From: Albula goreensis
Taxonomy: Eukaryota; Chordata; Actinopteri; Albuliformes; Albulidae
Assembly: GCA_022829145.1 (NCBI GenBank)
Contig: CM040752.1
Span: forward strand, 27,327,586-27,391,585
Length of the DNA stretch: 64,000 nt
Direction: 5' to 3'
Part shown: positions 41,338-52,064 of the stretch, in pieces
Layout of the letters: every line of letters starts with the position of its first letter
Position numbering within the stretch: position 1 is the stretch's first letter
Made by a program: the position numbers and the translations under genes
The notes under the pieces: model-generated
Databases searched by the model: none
Told to the model about the DNA's origin: nothing
Seen by the model: only the letters and a program-made list of their open reading frames with translations

Positions 41338-42290
41338 TCACTTTAGCCGCTGCACAATGACAGCATTGAGGAGGTTGGCATCCCGCAGCGTCTGTGTCTC
41401 GTCCGTCAACTCCTTGTTGGGAAAAGTAGTCATGAGCACAAACTCTGCTGCTGCCAAGGCAGGGCGTGCTCCTACGACAAACTGACGCACATCTGACACC
41501 CTGGGAGAGAAAGGGAAAGAGTAAAGGAAAAGGATGAGAGAGAAAGAGTGATAAGAGGTATCAGTTAAAACAAACACTGGCTCCACTCGCAATTCTGGGG
41601 AAGAAGGGTGACTATATGGCCACTGGTATGAACATGAAAGTGAAGACAGTGTGAAAATATATATGTGAGTGTGCAATGTAAGTGTGTGTATAATGGCATG
41701 GAAGTGAGTGTGTGTATGGCTGAAGCAGGTGAGTGTGTATGATAACAGGAGCCAAGTGAGTGAGTGTATGAATGCAGGGAAGTAAGTCAGAGTATGATAG
41801 CAGCAGGTGAATGTGTGGATGGGGGCAGGCAAGCACAGGCAGGCTGAGGACGGCACCCACCTGTGAGTGTGATTGAACTTCTGCACCAGCCGACCCCCGT
41901 CAGCCAGTCGGATCTGGATGCTGGTCACTGGCTGCGCAGTGTCTAAGGAAACGGAGGCGCTGGCCTGAGCCTCACTGACCGCAGGATCCTGCTGTCCCTC
42001 CACCATGCTAGCACCTGATACCAATTCAGGAGTTGCACTGAGGGGGAAGAGACATGGACAGACTGAAAACTGGCATGTTAAATGTGACATGGGAAAACAT
42101 AAAATACAAAAATATGCACAGCATCATATAACTGCTGCAATACATCTGGTTGATAGTACAGATCACTACAACCAAGATAAAAAGCAGTCTGGTGAAAATG
42201 AACACAGTAAACTTTGGTTCTTTATGCAAGTGGACAGCATTGGAATAAAGTTTACCTTGCCATTCCATTATTTAAAAATATTTTTAAAAA

Positions 42291-42324
<34 letters not shown>

Positions 42325-45300
42325 CTTTGTCCCCATACAAGCTGAATCGACAGGTACACAGTCTGATCCACGTGGTACTTCCTGATGGAGTTCATGAGTA
42401 ACTGCAGCTTCTTGATAAGACTGACTGATGATTCTGTGTAGACGAACCACTTATCACCCAGGAAAGGAGATACCCTAGATATGGTGCAGTCTCTTAGTGG
42501 ACTCAGACACCTTCACAATCCCTACAATTTCACTGCAGTCTGACTTAAATAGTTGTCCAGTCTAAAGCAAAATATGGTAACAAGTTGAGCAAAGCTCTAT
42601 GTGCTTTATTGCTCTGAATGATGCAACACCCCCCTTCTGCCAGTCACTGCAATTCTGTAAACGCTGCCTGTCCATGACTTATTACGGACGTCACTCAGGT
42701 TTCATCGAAATCAGGTCAGTAGGTCACATGTGACTAAAGAACTGACTGACGACAGATCCATAATACTCCCCATCCAATTTCACCATGGAGAAGAAACGGG
42801 AGATGATGTCCCACCTGCCTAGCTTCTGCCCCTCCCCCGCAAAGGCCTTGAAGGCAGCTTTGGGCTTGAAGAACTCCTCATCCCTGTGGTCCTCCATGTC
42901 CAGGTTGACCTGGCCGCCCCGTGACCTCTGCCGCAACTCCATGGGGATCTCTCTGCAGGGCGAGACAGGATGATAAGAGAGAACAGAGAGGTGGGGATGG
43001 AAAGACATAAATCAACGTGCTGCTCTGCACTGTGCAATTCTCAGAACTGTGTTATAAAGCCTAAAAATGTTTCATGGGGGTGGAGGGGTTGGGCAAACAC
43101 CCATGGGATGACCTGTAATGATGGTGGGAGTGAACACCGATACCCTACATTCTTCAAATAACGCAGACTCATTCACACCACAGCCATTAACATTTCTCCT
43201 GCATCCTCAAAGAAGTCTCATCACCTGCCTGATCACGACTCACCCTCTGCGGATGGAGTCCAGGAAGAGGGCATTGCTGGGGTCAGAATAGTTCCTGAGG
43301 TCCCCGTCATCCAGACTGAACCCAGTTTTCCAGAGCTTCAGCACCACGTGCACCTGACGAAAACCACCACAAAGCAAACATCACTTTCCACACCAGTGAA
43401 CGTGGATGGAAATTCTATCACTGCTTTGTATTCAATTACAGCATTGCACTCGATCTGAGTAATCATGCAACATCCTGACAGATATCCTGAAAGGCCACAC
43501 AGACAATAGCCATCTTACTCTGATTATCGTGAGCTAAAGGAGGGTTCAAAGGCAGACCTTGGCTTCCCAGCTTTTGCAGCTGCCCACTGTATTTTCACAG
43601 AAACTAATGAACGACATCTGGCTTTAGAAGAGGTCACTGGATCAGGCAGAGCTCCCACTGTTCACAGTGAGTACATACGTGCATTCATATTGTATAAGAC
43701 TACCTTGAGCAACAACAGAGCATTAAGAGTTATAAATACTTTACTATACTATAGTACTATATATCTTCAGACATCATAAGCATATGCACATTTTCATTTT
43801 TTGTGTGTTGCAAATTAGAAGAACATTACAAGACAAAACTTTTTTCCAGGCGTCCATTATCTGCAGTATTATTATTATTATCTGGTTGTGTAAGCTTCAT
43901 ACATATGCAAACGATAACATTAAACAATTAAATTCTAAAAAAAAAAAAAAAAAAAACTTGTCAGTTTCTCTTTGAAACTTATGCAAAAGCAGAACAAAGC
44001 AGACTATTTATGCAGATGTGCAGGTATGTATATTCAAGATAACATCATCAATACCAGAGAAAGAAAAATACAGCTACAAAATAATCTTAAATTAGGTTTT
44101 CAATAACAGTGATAATATAAAGATTGTAATATAAAGTTCAACAACTTCCTCTGAATAAATTTTACCATTTAGAAAAAAAAACTGTAAAGCCACTGAAAAA
44201 ATAAACAAGAAACAAAAATACCTGAAAATCATACTCATTTTATTCTTCAGGCTATTTGAAAGCATATACAAAAAAAATCCAGGGACCCATGGCAACAAAA
44301 TCTAAAACATCACTGAAAAACATACATTTCTAGGAAATGAATAAAATTTATGAAGGATGAAGTCCTGACTTGACCTGCTTAGGAATTCCATGGAACACTT
44401 TATCAACTGTACTGCTGACCTGAAACAGTGAGCTGTACTGCTGGCACAAAGAAACATTTCCTTAAATGTACTGCAATTTCACAAACAGTAAAGCAAAAAA
44501 ACAAGGAGTCCAAAGTCTTAATACCATTCTCTATCCAAGCTAAACAAATATGAGACTGTACCATTTTTACAAGGTGCTTCATACTTACATCCTGTGTGCT
44601 GTCTGAGGGTCTCCTCTCGCCTGCCACATACGTAGACTGCTCCTCTGGGGCAGCACCAAGCCGGTACCCCCCTCCCACAAACGGCTGCATACAAACACAC
44701 ACAGAGACCATATGGTGAGGATGAGAGGCACAGAGAGACAAGGCGGAAGCACCTGACTACAGCACTGTCATGGAAGTTACCACATCCACTTTGCCGACGG
44801 CATAAAATCATTAATACATCACAGAGGTGTTAACTTGAGAGGGAAAGGTTGCGGTTCAACTGAGCGCCCCGCACCCTCAGGTCCAACCTCAGTGTATCAC
44901 ATTGTTTTGAAAACACCACATTATAGCTACGGTGAGTGGTAAAGGACTGATGGAGATGCACGCATCTAAAAATGCAGGGCAGGTGTTGGGTAGTAAAAGG
45001 CATCTTCAGTCAAAATACACACAATTCTGCAGAAAGCTCCCAATAGGGTTTCATTGCCAAGAGAGGTTTTTTTTTTTTTTTTTTTTTTTTAAACTGATGC
45101 CAGAAGCGATTTACTGCTGTGTGAGGTATGTTCCAGCCCTGATGGTTGCTCATACCCGCGCGCGACTTGGCTCCCCAGGGCCCCTGCCGGCTCTGTCAAC
45201 AGGTACAGCCCCATGCTCCTTTGCCCCTTTGAACAGGTCCTCCACCACCTCATTAGAGCTCTTCTTCTTAGGAGGACCCACGATCTGCTGACCGCTGCGC

Positions 45301-47939
45301 TCCGAGCCGCCCGCGTAGAACCTGGAGGAGAGCGGGGGCGCGTTAAGGAAAGAAGGGACATCCGATACACACATCCATTCTAATGCTTGATGAATGCTTT
45401 GTCATGGATCAGCAATACAACCATGAGAAAACAGTGTCTGTTCACTCCAAAGTGACTGGTTTCCTCACAGTTCAAGTACACCCCTTAATCTAACCCATCA
45501 ATGTGTAATGAAGCCTACCATCACTGCGGATTTTAAAGTACAAGCAGCTGGACTGAAGAAAGGAGCACCCCTGTAATTATCAAGCCTACAATCAAATGGA
45601 CTGATGCGTATTTTACTGCAAACAGATCAGCTGCTCTAGTTAAAATGGAGAAATGTACAGGAAGGGGAAAACAGAGATATTAATTAAATGCTGATATAAT
45701 TGTAACTGAAACCAAATGACAGTTTAGCATGTCATCAATAAAAACATAATTATACACTTTAACAGAAAACAACTAGGCCTATATCAAAGTCAATTTACAC
45801 AGGAAACAGTCAATTTATCTATTGCCCTTTCATCACAAAACATTAACTTTTTTCCCTTTATGAGAACTTTAGGTCTCTTATGACATAGACTAGGCTAACT
45901 GCATCAGTGTCAAAGTGCCACACTGTGGAGAGAAATGGAAAGGCTACAAGAGATAGCTACAAAATGTCAAATAAAATGTATTATCTGTTAATGTTATTTG
46001 TCTGCAATTCATGTGCAAGCCTGACCTTTGGCCTTCCTCATCACTCTCCTCCTCTTCCTCATGCATCAGATCTCTGAAAGACGTTACTCTGTGCTCGCTG
46101 CCAAGCAAAATACAAAGGTATATTATGGACACAGGAAGCATTCTCATTATTTGTACCTTGTCTGACATTTCTGAAAACTTAACAGCATATAAAGATTATT
46201 AAAGTATTATTACAACAGCTGTAAGAACCTTAAACTCCAATTAAATATGCATGCAGTGCTTCTTAACATTACATTTTAAAAGCAACAGTATGCTTGCATC
46301 AATACATTGTTTGTAATTAGCCTATACTTCATTTTAAAGCACGTAATACCTAATTTTCAGGTAAGCAGGGTCAAGTATACCTGGGTCCTGTTGAGCGAGA
46401 AATGGAACCACCATCAGGTGGCGGTAAGGTCACAATGTCATCTTCTGCTCCATCTTCATAAAAACTGGCCAAGGCAAGCTGAGAATAAAAAGACAGCCCA
46501 GGCATGATATAGCTTTTGCCACACTTGCACATAGCCTACATATTTACATTAGGGCCTCAATAATTAAGATTACCTAGAACACCCAATTTCATTATCCTTC
46601 CATTCATTCATTAATTTCTTAGTGAGACAGATTCTCTTACACTAGGGTGTCTTACAAGACTATATTTATCCATTGATGCAGCTTCACATACAAGTGAGAC
46701 AATTCAGGTTACACAGCTTTATCAGGGGTTCAAGCAATGCCACACCCGCACACAAAGTAAAACTACAGTACAATAGGCATATGACCTGCCATTCCATACA
46801 GAATGACTAATGTTTAAGGAGTGGTCATGGTTAATTTCTATTCATCTTACTGTCCATTGACACAATAAGGCACATCAAGTACCTTAGCCCTACGACATAT
46901 CTGTTGTTGCCGATAACTGCGTCAGCAAGTTATTTTACATTGCAAATACATACGTTAGCCATTACATGAAAACTATGTTTGAAACTATCATCAATTAAAG
47001 TAAAAAATGTTATATAAAGAATATAAACCTCACTGGGAAAGCATAGCTCCATTCTAGACAGGCCTAGCCCGGTTAGCCTAATTGCTAAAGGCCACATTAT
47101 ATTAGCCAACGTAAAAGGCCACTATACATATTCATCTGACTGTTGTCATGCGGCAAAAAAGAAACTGAAGGACTATTTTTGCTTTGATTTACAACTAGAA
47201 ATAACTTGAAATACTGCGTGAGGAGAAACATTAACTTGTGCATATGAGAAATCAGCTGTCATAAGGTTAGCAAATTAGCAAACTAACCTGTTAGCGAAGA
47301 TATATTTTCTTCAACTATACTTCCAGCAATTAAGATTACCAATGTTAGGCAACCAGTATCCGTAGTGAGCCTGCAAGTTACATAACTTCATTATGTAGCT
47401 GATTAGCTATCACTTTGAAGATATGCAGCGACAGCATAGTAGCCATAACAGATAGTGAAAAATGGTTTGCTAGTACTACTAGGACTATATAGTTGATAAC
47501 ATTTCATATAGTTTGCTCACTGGTGTATCAACCTAGCTACGGCACAGAAAGTGGTGAGGCGGGTGCACATAATCTGAGACTGCACTAACTAGTTACCTAG
47601 TTATCTATTCTAATAAAATGGATATCGTATATGCTAACAGGTGATCACACTTGCAATCTGGGGTCTCTTAGTTTTACTCAACCTCAGTTAGCCAGCTACC
47701 TTGTTGAGCTGATGCTATGACGATGGTATTATCTATCTTGGATACCAACAAAGGAAAAGGCAAATGTAAGTTTTTTGTGACTTTGTTCTATCACTATCCT
47801 ATTCTGACATTCTGAATTCACTGTGTTTTCTGCATACCTGCAAATCCCATCCGGCTGACTCTAAGAAAAAGCGGGCCCTCTCATCGTCTACATCTGTTAC
47901 CGCAACGAACTCCCTCACCGCCTCATCTTGGTCCGCCAT
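41338..47939 (-). CDS. nsfl1c: p47, NSFL1 cofactor of p97/VCP
   Basis: p47 is the adaptor that directs the AAA ATPase p97 to Golgi and ER membrane fusion. Nine coding exons (minus) were read: 47838-47939, 46381-46478, 46026-46097, 45156-45321, 44589-44684, 43244-43353, 42815-42952, 41861-42037, 41338-41500. Phases agree and the product is about 373 residues (human 370). Domains: UBA at 1-45 ([20 protein letters not shown]), acidic linker near 75-90, PPKKKS basic motif, SEP domain about 179-243 (starts [20 protein letters not shown]), SHP p97-binding box FAGEGQKLG at 252-260, C-terminal UBX about 298-373, which includes the conserved TTFPNKEL loop. Start ATG lies in a YY1 word. Last codon Lys is followed by TGA. 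Neighbour order fits human NSFL1C-FKBP1A-SDCBP2. Reading through the exon 7 donor would give a 29-codon alternative end lacking UBX. Confidence 0.96.
41665..41830. repeat. degenerate minisatellite, period about 26 bp
   Basis: About six diverged units beginning GTGAGTGTGT, GTGAGTGAGT, GTAAGTCAGA or GTGAATGTGT, at 41665, 41704, 41729, 41756, 41782 and 41807, many ending in GCAG or CAGGA. It lies in the last nsfl1c intron and ends 30 bp before exon 8's donor. Confidence 0.7.
42294..42322 (+). repeat. A29 tract in nsfl1c intron 7
   Basis: Run of 29 A on the plus strand (U in the pre-mRNA). It borders an open, protein-like stretch at about 42323-42500 on the minus strand that I could not identify. 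Confidence 0.9.
43937..43956 (+). repeat. A-tract in nsfl1c intron
   Basis: About 20 consecutive A in the intron between exons 44589-44684 and 43244-43353. Nothing else in that 1.2-kb intron was recognised. Confidence 0.85.
45067..45090 (+). repeat. T24 tract in nsfl1c intron 4
   Basis: Twenty-four consecutive T on the plus strand (A in the transcript), about 65 bp beyond the exon 4 donor (45155). Confidence 0.9.
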
Positions 47940-47946
47940 CTTGAAA
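47931..47946 (-). promoter_or_regulatory. nsfl1c: YY1-type element over the nsfl1c start codon
   Basis: The start context reads CAAGATGGCGGACC on the minus strand, matching the YY1 consensus AAnATGGCGGC in its core. YY1 sites overlapping start codons are common in vertebrate housekeeping genes and often fix the transcription start a short distance upstream. No TATA box was seen, which fits this promoter type. Confidence 0.55.
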
Positions 47947-47959
47947 TGACACACTTGTC

Positions 47960-49009
47960 GTGTTCCGTTGGCCCTGATGGAAACAACTGACTACCGGTAC
48001 TTGTTAGTTCCGACCAGTTCCCTTAAGGAAACTTGGTTGCAGTTGCAACATAATGAGCAATTAAATGCGTATCTGCATTCTAAAGACACATCTTTACGCG
48101 CATATTATACTTGACTGAAATAATATTTTGTCCTCATGCTGCTTTTCCCCACAGCTAATGTATTGCAATAACAAAACTAGTAATTTGCCACCGTCGCAGA
48201 ACACCAAAGGACATTGTCATAGCATGGTCAATCGGGAACTGTAGTTTATGTATTTACGCCACACAAATACTTTTCCGTGATCAAAATGAAAGGATAATCA
48301 TTTCGAACAAGTGACGTGCAAGTGAAGTTATACCAATAATTATTTACCACATTGCATATTTCGACGTATAGTATGTCTTAAAGGTTAATATACATGTATT
48401 ATCAGTTAAAGCACAATTAGATTAAGCGTGTTTAGTGCAGTGTGTTTAAATAGGTAATAGAATCTAGTTAACCTGAGCGGAAACTAAAGATTCCCAGCAC
48501 AGAACTGGAATTTAAAAAAAATTCAAAATCTTTGATATGATTGCAGGTATATCTGGAGCAATATTCCCTTTTAGCATATTAACAGAAAACAATACTTACA
48601 TGCATAACACATGTTTTTCATGGGAACAATTTCTTGAATGTAATAAAAAATGACACTAACGGATGTATGTCACTTTTCACTTTCTGCACATGTCCACATA
48701 CTCCAGGGAGTCTTTTGTCCATCACTGACAGAGAGCTGCGAGTACACTTTGCCGTTCCAAGGAATATAAAATGAACCTACAACCCTTTTCCTCCACGAGA
48801 AGTGCAATGTTTTGGGTTGATTTATTTCTAACCATTTGGTTTTTAGTTATTGTAGTTAATTGACCACTAGAGGGAGACATAGACTATGAAAATGACCATA
48901 ACAGCAGTTAAGCAGTCAATATTTTCATGTTTTCGTTACATAATTTGATGCAAACAAAGTGAAGAACCATGATGTCAACAGAAGCTTAAAAGCAGTAAGA
49001 TAGTTGCAT
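47960..49009. other. nsfl1c upstream flank, no gene seen
   Basis: Contains the nsfl1c 5' flank. No divergent gene starting on the plus strand was recognised, and there is no long open frame. Confidence 0.5.
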
Positions 49010-49218
49010 GGGGCAGCCTATAGCCTAGTGGCTAAGGTACATGACTGGGACCCCTGAGGTTGGTGGTTCAAGTCCCAGTCCAGCAAGAACACCATTGCTG
49101 TTGGGCCCCTGAGCAAGGCCCTTAACCCCACATTGCTCCCAGCTCCCTTGGTTAGTCTAATCAACTGTACGTCGCTTTGAATAAAAGCATCAGCTAAATG
49201 ACAGTAATGTAATGTAAA
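49010..49218 (+). mobile_element. tRNA-derived SINE, full-length-looking
   Basis: Starts GGGGCAGCCTATAGCC; polymerase III box A region TAGCCTAGTGGCTAAGG (49021-49037) and box B GGTTCAAGTCC (49065-49075) are clear. The middle has the GGGCCCCTGAGCAAGGCCC block and the 3' end has CGTCGCTTTGAATAAAAGC and CAGCTAAATGACAGTAATG followed by an ATGTA-type tail, all typical of fish tRNA SINEs. No clear target duplication was found. Confidence 0.9.
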
Positions 49219-50149
49219 GTTAAGAATCCTTCCCATGTAGTAAAACTGAGGTGTTCAACGGCATGTTATTTCATGTTAAAAAAAATGGCATGAAGGGAAA
49301 AAATTTCATACAGATCGTACAGCAGCATGCATGCTTCCTGTGGTACTGTCTGCTGCATTACAAAGACAGAGGACATATTGCTGTTAGGCTCTTATAGCTG
49401 TGCCTGCCTGGACATATGTTTGCATGAATGGATCTTCCTCAAACACTGTATGAGATGGAAGTGCTGGAACTTCCTGCTTTCTTCAGTGTACAGTGAAACT
49501 TTGCAGAAACAGTGAGCAATACAGGAACTCTAAATACTGGAACCAATAATCTCAGCCTTCAACACTTCCAAGTACTGGACTGTTGCTCACTATTAATTAA
49601 TGTGCAGGGCCAGATGTTTTAACAGTTCTTTTCAGCCTTTTAACAAAACTGGAAGGCATGATACCTGTCCTAAGGTAGTACTCTTATGTGAAAACATATC
49701 ATCATTTCAGCGCTGTGTGATACACTGACTCTCACTGTAGTAGAGTTAAATTGTGCAGCTAGAGTCAAGCAGCTTTGTTCCTCTCCTGCAGGCATTTGAA
49801 GTTCCTGTATAGTTCAGTTTACCCTAATTTTCTGTGTTTTCATTGTGCTTTGTGTTAGTTAGTGTTGGTTATGCAAGCCTCAGGGCAAAAGCAAGCTTAC
49901 TGTTCCTTTTTTGATCTACCCAAATTTAATTGGTCTTTTTAAATGTTAATTAATTGTGGGTTTTGGCCTGATTTCGCTCTGCATGCTTTATTAGGTGTAT
50001 TTTAGTATGAGGAAAATGAACATTTCCATGAAGATATTCAGTGGGAATCCCATAAGATGTGATTTTTTCAATTACATTATTATCTGTAGCCAAATGTCAA
50101 AGCACACTCCTTTCTTCATGGTGTAAATGCCCAACAGATTCTTAACAGA

Positions 50150-50180
<31 letters not shown>
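50150..50180. repeat. (TC)n microsatellite
   Basis: About 31 bp of TC repeat with one CG interruption. Confidence 0.95.
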
Positions 50181-50325
50181 AAATTTCAATTAAAGATTCT
50201 TTATTGGCAGGAAATCTATACATAAATATTACCAAAGCAGACAGCAACATATAAAAGTTGAACACAATAAATAGTGCATATGATGGAATACATCTCTCTT
50301 TCTCTCCACTGTGTCTAAGCATGTC

Positions 50326-50377
50326 TGTGTGTGTGTGTGTGCGTGCGTGCGTGTGTGGGTGTGTGTGTGTGTGTGTA
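50326..50377. repeat. (TG)n microsatellite, interrupted
   Basis: About 52 bp of GT repeat with GCGT and GGGT interruptions in the middle. Confidence 0.95.
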
Positions 50378-51851
50378 ATATGCTTTGAGGCAAAATCCTT
50401 AGCTTGGCACAAAGTGTACAAATTCATCTTCTGTACATATAGAACAAACCATATAATACTTTAATAGTTTGGGATTCGCCAGTCTGATAGTGTGCTACAT
50501 TCTCAGGCAGTGTAATTAGCAAATATCAGAATACCAACATACACAGTCTCCCCTGACACATGAGACCCTGGGAAATATATCTAGGCCTGGAGGAGACCGC
50601 AGCATCTAGACATGCCTTCAGCAGCCAGGAAAAGATTTTTCATCCCTCAGTGTGAATTCTTCCCAAGAAACATCCACGTGACAGCAGAAGAAGTGTTAAA
50701 CCACCACCCTGCAATGTAATTTGTATCTTTGCAAAACACATACCTCAGTGCAAAGGAGTGAAAAGGCCGCATTTGAACAAAGAGATGAAAGTCCAGAGGG
50801 GGTACAGTGCTCCAGCTCCCACGCAGGAATGTGAGATATTTTACATGCTTCAGACCCCTAGCCTGCCCCTCACCTATCCCACACCACACGTCACATGCCA
50901 CACGACCACCTCCTCCACGTCTCCTGAGGGAGCTGGGTCATATGACCTGCGTGTGTTCGAGTAAGCGCTCACACACGCTGGTCCCTGCGTGAAAGAGATT
51001 CAGCTCTGCAGTGTGTGAAAATCACGGGCACACCAGCCTGAACTAGAGAAGGAGCATCTTAGTTGTTTCTGGGGGGAGATGGATTTTTAATGTGCTTGTG
51101 GCCGTTTGATCTTCAAGGGTAATTAAGAACTGGCAAAAGAAAAAAAAAAGTACTGTCACATCTACCTCAGAGCCCCCACTCCTCTACTTATCCAACCCCC
51201 ACAGCTCCATACGCTGTGGAATTGTTTTGCATATGAAAATAACAACCGTAATTCACAAGTGGAACCCGAAAAAGAAGGCAGTGTGTGTTTCTGTTTTCTC
51301 CTCAGGGTTCGAATGCTGAGGCAACAGCACATAAAAGTAGCGCAAGAGAGATACAATAGCATGAGGGTGTTAGAGCTGGTCTCAGGGTGGCCTACTTCAA
51401 GCTCACGCTTCCAGCACCACACCGACTCTCTTTAACTGTGATGAGGTAACAGAGAGGCAACATAAATGCTCAGAAAAATTCAGATGAGACATGCAGAGGT
51501 AGGTTACATGTAGCAAGTCTGTTTCTGTGAAAGAGAAGGGCACTACAGACGAGATGGGTGTATGGGACGAGGATAGATGCCATAACATTTGAAATTCATC
51601 TTTCATTTTTCGATGTAGAATTTTTTCCTAAATTAGTTTTCTTAATTTTAGACTAATTTCAGATGATTTGTTGAATTAATGTGTAAATTGAAAGGAAATC
51701 ATTCTAAAGGGGGGCAGTCTATCCTGTGTCCCCCCATATAGAAGCAGTGAGGAGAGGGAGAAGGTATAGCAGGGATTAAGCTGAGTGCTGCCACGGTCCT
51801 CTCTCCTGTAGGCCCCAGTCACAGCGTCAGTGACAGGAACAGGGTGTGGGC

Positions 51852-52064
51852 TTAGAGAGCGATGGGCTGCAGACTGGTGCTGGTGAAGAATCCGGAGAAA
51901 GAGGAACTCAGTTTTATCTGGCAGGAAAACCCACCCTCGCCCTCAATTAGACAGTGTGAAATGGCACTGAAGCCTTGCCCCACAGGCTGCTGAGCTTTGA
52001 CTGAAATCACTGAAGCCACTGTGGGACTGTAGAGGAGGTTCATGCTGGCCACGCAGACATGGCA
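51852..52064 (-). other. exon-like segment, unproven
   Basis: On the minus strand a good acceptor (CCTTTCACAG) is followed by 70 open codons and a TAA at 51852-51854. The peptide starts CHVCVASMNLLYSPTVAS and ends TSTSLQPIAL. I recognise no family. The plus strand also has a 42-codon frame over the same bases, so a conserved non-coding element is an equal possibility. No partner exons were found. Confidence 0.2.

Larger units (their letters stand above)
49219..51851. other. intergenic, no gene seen
   Basis: AT-rich sequence with two microsatellites listed separately. No exon with convincing borders and no family resemblance was recognised. Confidence 0.5.
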
